27,127 bases of DNA from Phialocephala subalpina (taxonomy: Eukaryota > Ascomycota > Leotiomycetes > Helotiales > Mollisiaceae): assembly GCA_900073065.1 (NCBI GenBank), contig FJOG01000019.1, forward strand, positions 159,911 to 187,037, written 5' to 3'. The notes under the pieces are model-generated. The model ran no database searches. It worked only from the letters and a program-made list of their open reading frames with translations, and was not told where the DNA came from. Positions 20,431 through 27,127 of the stretch are shown piece after piece (position 1 is the first letter of the stretch; every line of letters starts with the position of its first letter). A program made the position numbers and the translations under genes.

Positions 20431-21207
20431 ATGTCAAGCAACAAGAAAATGTCCCGAAGTGTCTTGAACAAGGTCGTGCCAGCGGATACCTCACATATCG
20501 CGAATGAGCCTGCGAACCAAACTATGGGCGAACTCACGAACACATCTTCCAACGAACAAGCCTTTGCTACCGAACCAAACTCCTCCACCCAACCAACCAC
20601 CGATTTGACAGAGTTCACCCTCTTCCCAAAGCTGGCTCCGGAGCTGCGCTTGATGATTTTCAAGTTCGCACTTCCAACCGGTTATGATGGAGAACGAATG
20701 ATTCCACTTAACCTCGAACACCAGTACGAGTACGACGACTCCCCCCACCCAGTTTTGAAGAGTTCAGGGCTTGATTTCACGGTGGAGCCAGGCGCAAACC
20801 AAGTCCATGCTCAATGCCACGATGTCTATGATCTCAGCTTGTCAAGCACATCTCGAGAGTCTCGCGAAGCCTACCTGTCCGTTTTCTCGCGACAATTGAG
20901 TCTCAAGGTTGGAATGATCCATTTCTCGCCCGGCACTACAATTTACCTTGCCAAATTAGGCTGCATCATGGTAGATGATAATATCGCGGCCGTGCTGGCA
21001 TCGCTAACAAGACCAAACTCCTTTACGACTGCTGTTGATCACCTTGCAGGTCCTCGCTATACTCTCGGAGCAACCTTGGATCCGATGCTGAACGGCACTA
21101 TTATACGGATTCGCGAGAACTTCGACCTCTGGATCGGGTTTCTTGCAAATTTCAAGAGCCTTACTATGGTCCACGAGAACTTCGGGAGAGCAACGGTAGT
21201 ACCTTGA
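20431..21207 (+). CDS. 2EXR-domain protein, copy 2
   Basis: 258 aa, intronless, starting at the ATG in TGCGCAATGTCAAGC; the same context precedes copy 3. A 60-residue Ser/Thr/Asn-rich leader is followed by EFTLFPKLAPELRLMIFKFAL, an acidic loop and SRESREAYLSVF, the two conserved parts of the 2EXR domain. It is closer to copy 1 than to copy 3 (both have ...MIFKFALP then GERMIPLNLE or GQRIIPLDLE). The C-terminus ends at FKSLTMVHENFGRATVVP, shortly after the point matching copy 1's stop. It is therefore also short compared with copy 3, though I saw no obvious continuation downstream. No signal peptide or membrane segment. Function is unknown. Confidence 0.75.
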   Translation: MSSNKKMSRSVLNKVVPADTSHIANEPANQTMGELTNTSSNEQAFATEPNSSTQPTTDLTEFTLFPKLAPELRLMIFKFALPTGYDGERMIPLNLEHQYEYDDSPHPVLKSSGLDFTVEPGANQVHAQCHDVYDLSLSSTSRESREAYLSVFSRQLSLKVGMIHFSPGTTIYLAKLGCIMVDDNIAAVLASLTRPNSFTTAVDHLAGPRYTLGATLDPMLNGTIIRIRENFDLWIGFLANFKSLTMVHENFGRATVVP

Positions 21208-21908
21208 TGGTCCTCCATGTGATGGCAGGCCACGCAAAAACTACATTCGGGCAAAACCAGAGAAAGGTCGGAGGCGCTACTAGTCAACCGAAGATAAAGT
21301 ATCTTTTGATCTAGATGCTGATCTCTTGCTATTGTCATATGGTTAGATCAGGCCGTGGATTGGGCCAGCGATACCTAACATTATCAATAGGTGTTATCGA
21401 ACAGCAAAACAAATCTTGCTGTGGTGTGTCTTTGTATTAGATAGACGCAACTTCTATGCTCACCGGACTGCTTTCCATCTTGGATCTTCCTCCACTGTAA
21501 GGAAGTACATCGATTCTCCAACTTTTAGTATTATGTGACTGTGCATGTAATCGTATCGTGATTTATAGCTGACGAAAGGTGATCTCATTGCCTACCTTCT
21601 TCTCAATCCGCGTCCAGGTCACCTCGCTTACAGTCTCAGCTGGCGCTAGCGTTTATATCAATCCCTTCCACTCTCTTCGATCTTCCAATTTTCAACAACG
21701 TTCGGCCTCTTCGATCTCCAACCATTCAACATCATCAAGCATTGAAAAAGGCATGCTTCACACACTTAATAACTGGTTTTCAATACCTGCGCAGTCATTC
21801 TCCAGCTCCTACACGCGAGAGAAAACAGTTGAGCGTTATCAGTCAATCTCAACTCTCAGCGACTCGAGATCACCTTCATGAAACAGCAGTTTCTAACGCC
21901 ATTGCGCA
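21208..21908. other. Spacer and promoter of 2EXR copy 3
   Basis: No gene is supported; a 100-codon ORF (21579-21881) is probably chance. From 21642 (GGCGCTAG) onward it parallels the upstream region of copy 2, including a shared ACATCATCA then GCATTGA block and TGCGCAATGTCAAG at the start codon. Confidence 0.5.
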
Positions 21909-22881
21909 ATGTCAAGGTAAGGGAGATGCCTTCTTACACCTGTGATCGCCTTTGCTGACTTCTGTCAACAGCGGATCATTATCTCCAGATACCAGGAACA
22001 AGATGGCCGAGTTGTCAGCAACATCCTCCTCGTCGAACGATACTTACTCTCCTCACGTAACCTCTTCCAAGTCAGCCTCGATGTCAGAGCATACCGAAGC
22101 CACCAAGCCCTTGACAAAGTTTCACCTCTTTCCGAAGCTGGCTCCTGAGCTGCGCGCCATGATCTGGTCTTCGGCAATTGGTAAACCTTGCTCGTTACAT
22201 CAATTCTACATCCAATCCGACCAATCCGTCCTCGAGAAGACAATCTGCGTTTTCCGACCCACCACCTCTCATCCATCACATTCGATTGGACGTACTTGCC
22301 ACGTATCTCGAGAACAGACATTGGCTTTATTCCCCTACTGTCTTCATGGCAAAGGTGATAAAGTATGGCGATTTGGGAAGCTCGATACGATTTGCATTCT
22401 GAACGGGTTGGTCTTCAACTCGCTGTACACACAGATTCGAGACAAATATATGTCCAAAACTAAACTCGGAGTACCTCGTTCCTGGAGCTGGGCTGATAAT
22501 GTGCGCCGCCTCATGCTTGCTTCTCACCTTTTGAACTTGTGGAATATTGTGTCGGGCTCGGTGGTGTTGAAAGAATTCCATAACCTCGAGGAACTTCACT
22601 TTGTTATGTCATATTATCGCACCTACACCTTGCCAACTTTCAGCCAGCAGGATTTGAGGAAAGTTGTTGAATGGGACACGAGTCGGGCAATGTTTTTCGT
22701 CGACGTCGCAGTGGTTGAGGCATGCATTGCAGAATCTGGTGGGAACAAGAATGAATGCATCAAAGCCGTCAATGGGGTAATAAAGGAGATATGTAGAGCT
22801 TTGCCCGAGTCTTTTAAGGTTCTGCCAATAAATATTTTTGCATTGAAGGGCTGGACTAGGGAGCTCAAGAAGTACGGATGA
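21909..22881 (+). CDS. 2EXR-domain protein, copy 3, with an 8-nt first coding exon
   Basis: Preferred model: exon 1 is 21909-21916 (ATG TCA AG), intron 21917-21971 (donor GTAAGG, branch CTGAC, acceptor CAACAG), exon 2 is 21972-22881, giving 305 aa. Support comes from copy 2, where the same TGCGCAATGTCAAGC is the uninterrupted start. Splicing gives MSSGSLSPDTRNKMAEL. If the intron is ignored, the ATG at 22003 gives 292 aa. After the Ser/Thr-rich leader comes KFHLFPKLAPELRAMIW (about residue 52 on), then GRTCHVSREQTLALF, the second conserved half. The longer C-terminus (about 190 residues: SWADNVRRLMLAS, LEELHFVMSYYRTY, FFVDVAVVEACI) is what copies 1 and 2 appear to lack. Function is unknown. 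Confidence 0.75.
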
Positions 22882-23694
22882 GTGGGGCTTGAGAGTGTGA
22901 TGTTTGCTGGAGAATGCGATATTGGAAATGGTTTAGTTGAAATTTTACCAATATGGTGGAGCAATTGTGTCTTGTACAATTCTAGATAGAGTAATGTAAC
23001 CCGAAAATGAAACTGGAAATGTCTCTGCCTCGTGAGATTTGTTTCTGAGATGGCAGCTTCTTTTATTTTTTTTGTGACGGTGACAAAGTACTACAAATCG
23101 GCAAATCTGCGGATTTAAGTTGGCATCCTTATAAATTTAAATAAGCACAATTTTCTCTACATTTTAAAGAAGGTCTACTCTTGTTCTACTGCAAGGTAGA
23201 AGGTCGATGGCGACGAATTAACGGCCTGCCCGGGACGCTCTGCCCACCCGAGGAGCAAATTTCAGTTCTAACAGCTCCTGCGACCTTTCCCTCTTTAGTC
23301 TTTTTTTTTCCTATACACGGAGATTCTCTCTAATTGTAGACAAGCATGTAATTCAATGAATTTAAAGTCGATCTTGCTTTTCTTTTGTGCCGTCGCCTCC
23401 TCGCCTCAGTTAAACTCGCTTACGCGCAGCTCCATTCCACCCGTCCCCTTCCTCTCGTACCTTGGCCGTGTTCTTTCCGGGACTTTCTGGTTGTCTGAAA
23501 GTGGTCACCTTGTCACTGCAATCCTAATGTGTAAACCCCTAAACTCTCTATTTTCTGTCCACATCAGCTCCTGGTATCAGTCACTATTCGAATGTTGGTC
23601 TTCAATCGGTCACAACATCGAGTCGTCTTGCATGGCCCATGCCTTGCTCGTGCATCCTCCTCTATTTCAAAGTCGAGCGAGAACTCGTTCATCA
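22882..23694. other. Intergenic region
   Basis: AT-rich in 22980-23170, with a T-run at 23303-23311. An open frame from 23356 begins with a hydrophobic MNLKSILLFFCAVASS but continues into low-quality sequence and then merges in frame with the F-box-like relic at 23695. I do not regard the upstream part as a separate gene. Confidence 0.45.
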
Positions 23695-24828
23695 ATGAGT
23701 CTCACTCCAGTGCCATCTGATGTGCTGATTCGCATCGTCCATTGATGTGATGACTTCACACAAGTCATCGCCCCGCCTACCTCCCGCAAATATTCGAAAT
23801 CCATTAGGACTTGAGCAATTCTGTCATCATATAGGTTATGGGGAGGTGAAATATTCGATGCTTTAACAATACACTGGTGGCTGTGTGCTCAATCCTCCTG
23901 AACTGTGTAAAAGAACTTATTGACACTTTCAGGTTCGTGCAACTATAGTGCTCAAGGCTCACCAGTTAGGAAAGCGTTCATACATTGGCTTGATGTACTG
24001 CTTGGGCGGGAAGGTCAAGAGACCAAGTATTGAGGAGCTGAAAGAAGTTCTGAACATGCAACATCTTGTACGCTGCATCGAGTACATGTATCTTAGCTCA
24101 ACGCTCGACACATGCGGCCGCTTCGGATATGACATGCAAACATCTGACTGTTTTCGAGAGCAAGCAGATGTCATGTGTGGAAAGTGGGAGCGACGATATG
24201 GGGAAACCAAAGAGCACCGGCAGGATAGATTTTACCGGCCATGTAATCTTACATTTACCTATCTGGAGCCACTCTACCTGAACCGTACAACGAACCTTTC
24301 TTCAAAGCGAAGGAAGGAGGCGAGACCGAGTTTCTGGAGCCCTGCGAAGAGGAGATTGCGATCCTGGGAGACGAGGATAAGGATAAGGATGTGACATCCA
24401 TCCAAGAGGAGGACGTCGGGTTCCTACGAAAGTTCCCAGCCTATAACTTCGACGTTGTGGATGACAGCGAAATTGGTCACTGGAAGAGCTGCGGCTATGC
24501 GAAGATCTTTCGTACATTCGTTTCTTGGTTTGTGGAATATAGCCAAGCCAGAGGTCTTTTAGAGAAGACCCGGAAGATTTCAATCTTCCTCTGTGGACTC
24601 TTTCGTGTCGAAGAGACCACCATGGTAGCTCAAATCGAAGATACCAGGGACATACTTCTGGTAGCTAATCCTAAGCTCTCATCACCGGGCACAAAAGGAC
24701 AACTCCTCGTCAACTGTATCAAATTCGATATCATCATGGCAACGCTCTTTGAAAATTCAAGAAGCCCAACCCGCGGCCTCTATCTCTATTGCGAACATCC
24801 GGATCCGCCGCCGATGTTTGAGCTGTGA
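23695..24828 (+). pseudogene. Broken F-box-like gene
   Basis: The start MSLTPVPSDVLIRIVH looks like an F-box N-terminus, then TGA at 23743. The same frame continues as CDDFTQVIA..., hits another TGA at 23812 and carries on as LWGGEIFDALT. A different frame then opens at 23933 with VRATIVLKAHQLGKRSYIGL, runs through LKEVLNMQHLVRCIEYMYLS and GRFGYDM, and becomes implausible at about 24270. At that point another frame takes over (ATLPEPYNEPFFKAKEGGE, then QEEDVGFLRKFPAYNFD) and runs to a TGA at 24826. The jump at about 23915-23933 could be an intron (a CAG acceptor is present at 23930-23932). The one near 24270 leaves no room for an intron and looks like a one-base indel. With two in-frame stops this is best read as a pseudogene. 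The segment order resembles an F-box-like family I recall from related fungi, but I could not verify this. Confidence 0.5.
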
Positions 24829-25256
24829 CAATTTGATCTCAGACATTATCTTGACCTGAGTTTCTCGGGAAGAGCTTTCTGGATGTAAAGGGGGTGTATG
24901 TGGCGGTAGAATGTAGCACGGGAAGGTGTTTAGTGAGCCTTGTTGGGCGGGAATTTGTGCAGGAGGATGTGGCTGGACAAGTGTCTAGGGCAACAGTGGA
25001 TGACCCGCCTTGCGTGCTTTATACTGGTAGATACATCAGAGAAAACTTGCATGTTGTAAGAAAAATGTCGATATTGGGGAGCGAGATCTTCGAAGTTGAT
25101 TAATCTTGGATCTATCACCAACATTCATATCTCTCACTCGGACTTCGAAAGGAAAGACCAATCTTTATACTTTGAGTGAGATCTACCAAACTCAATGCAA
25201 CGTCGTCTCGCCTCTGTCTAGTCCCATGCTTCACCAAACGATTATGTTGCCCATGC
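24829..25256. other. Intergenic region between convergent genes
   Basis: No supported gene lies between the F-box-like relic (+) and the NmrA-like gene (-). ORFs of 60-70 codons here are in no recognisable family. Confidence 0.5.
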
Positions 25257-26192
25257 TCAAGAAACGAATATCTGGTTGTTTTTCTCCACCCACTCCTCGA
25301 ACGTCGTGGCTCTCTTCCCAGAGTACTTCTGGACGTTAGACAGGTCCTCTTCGTTGACCAGGTAGCCGAATACACAACCGCCTTTAGGGGATGTCTTTCC
25401 TAATTGCTTCATCATGTACTTCGCAACTGGAGCAGGTACTCCAAGCTCCTCAACGAACATCTTGTAGGCATCTTCCTCGTCCGCAGTCTCAATCTCACAG
25501 TTCTTGCCGAGTAGCTTTGCAAGAATTCTAACAGAATCAGCCTGCGACAAGAGTTTAGGTCCGAAAAGATAGATGGCCCTCTGCTCATCCTGTGGTCCTT
25601 TTGCAAGAATCGTGCCACACACTCTCCCAATGTCATCGGGAACGATACAATCGACCTTTGCATCCGGCATGTATATCTTCACCTTGCCGCTCTCGAGTCC
25701 CGCCTTGTACTGGACTGTGTTACTAGCAAATGATCCTGGTCTAACGGCAACAAATCCATCTGATCCAAATATTTCTCCTAGATTGATCTCCACCTGAGCA
25801 TGTATGTACGGTATGATCTCACTCGGCTGAATCGCAGTCAGATCCCCCTGAACTGTGAAACTGCTCAAGAAAACGACCAATTCAATACCGGCCGATTTCA
25901 GCGCCTCGATGGTAGACTTCATGTTGTCAGGCGTACCGCGACCGTAGTAAATGAAGGCGTATCTTGCTCCAGTCTTGTTGACAGCATCGTGGACGGTATC
26001 CGGTTTGCTGAGATCGGCGTGTACCCTCTGGAAAGAACCTTGCTTTTCTCTTTCGGGGTCGATACCTGGAATGGGTTTCTCCGTATTTCGCATCGCAAGA
26101 ACTACCTTCGCCCCCAACTCTTCGGCGGTGCGTGCAGCAGCTGAACCAACAGCACCAGTTGGGCCAAAGATGATAACTTTGCGTGACGACAT
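25257..26192 (-). CDS. NmrA-like NAD(P)-binding protein
   Basis: 311 aa, intronless and intact. The N-terminus MSSRKVIIFGPTGAVGSAAA has the beta-strand plus Gly-rich (G-x-x-G-x-x-G) dinucleotide-binding loop at residues about 9-15, followed by AMRNTEKP at the end of the second strand (Arg favours NADP(H)). Later landmarks of the NmrA/atypical SDR fold are VHADLSKPDTVHDAV, VVFLSSFTVQGD (in place of the SDR catalytic Ser region, without YxxxK), FVAVRPGSFASN and DCIVPDDIGRV. The length is typical for the family. Members act either as redox-sensing regulators, like NmrA in nitrogen repression, or as reductases; the sequence does not decide between these. The ATG at 26192 starts exactly at the Rossmann strand, so no targeting peptide is present and a cytosolic or nuclear location is inferred. 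No biosynthetic neighbours are visible. Confidence 0.9.
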   Translation of the reverse strand: MSSRKVIIFGPTGAVGSAAARTAEELGAKVVLAMRNTEKPIPGIDPEREKQGSFQRVHADLSKPDTVHDAVNKTGARYAFIYYGRGTPDNMKSTIEALKSAGIELVVFLSSFTVQGDLTAIQPSEIIPYIHAQVEINLGEIFGSDGFVAVRPGSFASNTVQYKAGLESGKVKIYMPDAKVDCIVPDDIGRVCGTILAKGPQDEQRAIYLFGPKLLSQADSVRILAKLLGKNCEIETADEEDAYKMFVEELGVPAPVAKYMMKQLGKTSPKGGCVFGYLVNEEDLSNVQKYSGKRATTFEEWVEKNNQIFVS

Positions 26193-26290
26193 ATGGAGGG
26201 CTCAACGCTCGACAATGTGATCAGAGATATAATAACTTCGAGGAAATTATTGAAGAGATGATACGAGCCAAAAGCAAGGGTCCACCGGTC

Positions 26291-26304
26291 CTTATAATTA
26301 TAAA
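26291..26304 (-). promoter_or_regulatory. Possible TATA element of the NmrA-like gene
   Basis: TTATAATTATAAG on the minus strand lies about 100 bp upstream of the ATG at 26192, a usual spacing for a fungal TATA element. Composition alone supports it. Confidence 0.3.
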
Positions 26305-26461
26305 GTACGTAAATGATAGCTCCGGACCGAGAGACAAAATGCGTCATTCGGAGTTTAGAACTCCATAAATCCGTCGGCCTCACCCACCCTCGCGAGACAA
26401 CAATCGGGGACCGAGCGGCTAAAATGACTGGCAATTACTTTTGTCTTTTGGACAGTAACCA

Positions 26462-26713
26462 TACGGAGGTACAGCGGTTAAGTATTCATATAGCGCTAGC
26501 AGGGGTCCGAACTTTGCCCCCCTTGCATCACAATCACAACGCATCTCCAAAATATAAAAACCAGATAGGTGTATAGTGCTCCTTCTAGGGATCATTTCAC
26601 TGTTTCAATAAAGTTTTTTCGTTCGGTATAGCGAAAGTTATAACATATTAAAATCACGTGTGGCGTTCAAACCCCTGTCTGCTGTATGAATACTTGACCG
26701 CTGTACCTCCGTA
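26462..26713. mobile_element. MITE-like element with TIRs of nearly 50 bp, TA-flanked
   Basis: The left arm, CGGAGGTACAGCGGTTAAG from 26464 to about 26510, and the right arm, whose reverse complement from 26711 inward reads CGGAGGTACAGCGGTCAAG, match over almost 50 bp with a few mismatches and one 2-base gap. Both arms continue with GTATTCATA and an AGGGG..GAAC block. TA flanks both ends (26462-26463 and 26712-26713). The interior (about 150 bp) is non-coding. TA duplication, the AAGTATTCATA motif and the short length fit a non-autonomous Tc1/mariner-type element. Some arm mismatches are C/T, as expected from RIP or drift. Confidence 0.75.
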
Positions 26714-26929
26714 CATTCTCACTCAGGAACCAAAAGTTTTATGATTAATTCTTTGCTTTAGGTAACATCTATGCATTACGTCCATTCCAACCTCGACTTA
26801 CTAAGTTCCCTTCGACGTCGAGGACCTGCACTTGGGGTAACATCTTGTTCGGACAGTGCTTCGCGAAGTGACGGCTCAAATAACCGAATTCCCGTTAGAA
26901 ATCCCGTCCCCGCCAAAATCCCACCTTAG
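26714..26929. other. Intergenic sequence
   Basis: No ORF of interest. It contains small palindromes (TCGACGTCGA and CTTCGCGAAG) whose significance is unclear. Base composition is like the rest of the gene-bearing part of the window. Confidence 0.4.
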
Positions 26930-27127
26930 CTTAAATAATAAAATTGAAATATCTTAACCACCTTTTAATAAAATATTTTTAAATTTAAAACTTGATTAAT
27001 ATGTATTTAAACTTATAAGAATATGTTAAAATTATAATATATTGTTTAAAGTTTAAATATATAAAATAATTTTTAATATATAATATAAATATAATATTAT
27101 ATTATATTAATCCTTTATATAAGATAA
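26930..27127. other. Extremely AT-rich block at the right edge
   Basis: Composition changes abruptly at about 26930. From there to the edge the sequence is almost only A and T (TTTAAATTTAAAA-like runs and ATATAATATA-like runs) with isolated G or C. No coding capacity remains. It resembles the edge of an AT isochore made from RIP-mutated repeats, as in several ascomycete genomes. A mitochondrial-derived insert is another possibility. Confidence 0.6.

Noticed and set aside
23356..23694. Small secreted protein with a signal-like start (MNLKSILLFFCAVASS)
   Set aside because: The sequence after the hydrophobic start is unremarkable and the frame runs straight into the F-box-like relic; no independent stop, promoter or cysteine pattern supports an effector gene.
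25257..26192. Classical short-chain dehydrogenase
   Set aside because: The Gly-rich loop is present but no YxxxK catalytic pair is seen; the later landmarks fit the NmrA-like branch better.
26313..26576. Plus-strand 87-codon ORF
   Set aside because: It runs through the left arm and into the interior of the TIR element at 26462-26713 and has no protein features.

Overview
The window is nuclear DNA of a filamentous ascomycete, most likely a Leotiomycete. The genes are split by short (about 40-136 bp) GT-AG introns with CTAAC/CTGAC-like branch sites. The contents are secreted plant-wall glycosidases, a fungal DUF1765 protein, three clustered 2EXR-domain genes and an NmrA-like gene. The class-level assignment rests on gene families as I know them, not on a database search. 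All splice models were inferred by eye from reading frame, family motifs and splice-site consensus.

Layout. (1) 1-1757 (-): a decayed piggyBac-type transposase running off the left edge. It is one continuous frame interrupted by five stop codons, and at least one catalytic Asp is now Asn. (2) 2391-2517: a small terminal-inverted-repeat element flanked by TA. (3) 2875-5677 (+): a five-exon secreted GH95 alpha-fucosidase, convergent with (4) 6166-8658 (-): a four-exon secreted GH3 beta-glucosidase. Together they look like a small plant-wall (xyloglucan-side-chain/cello-oligosaccharide) degradation pair. (5) 9519-12119 (-): a multi-exon F-box-like gene whose 3' end changes reading frame. (6) 12120-14662: a long stretch with only weak ORFs. 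(7) 14663-18280 (+): a three-exon DUF1765 (UPF0592) protein of about 1174 aa. (8) 19003-22881 (+): three 2EXR-domain genes in a row. The first seems shortened by a small tandem duplication that creates a stop. The second and third share promoter and start-codon sequence, and the third has its start in an 8-nt micro-exon. (9) 23695-24828 (+): a broken F-box-like gene. (10) 25257-26192 (-): an intact, intronless NmrA-like NAD(P)-binding protein. (11) 26462-26713: a second TA-flanked element with inverted repeats of nearly 50 bp. (12) From about 26930 to the right edge: an abrupt, extremely AT-rich block.

Both edges are repeat-derived or AT-rich and the middle is gene-rich, so the window looks like a gene island between repeat blocks shaped by repeat-induced point mutation (RIP). 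The 2EXR and F-box-like genes are lineage-expanded families, and several members here appear to be mid-decay. I saw no tRNA, rRNA, CRISPR or biosynthetic cluster.
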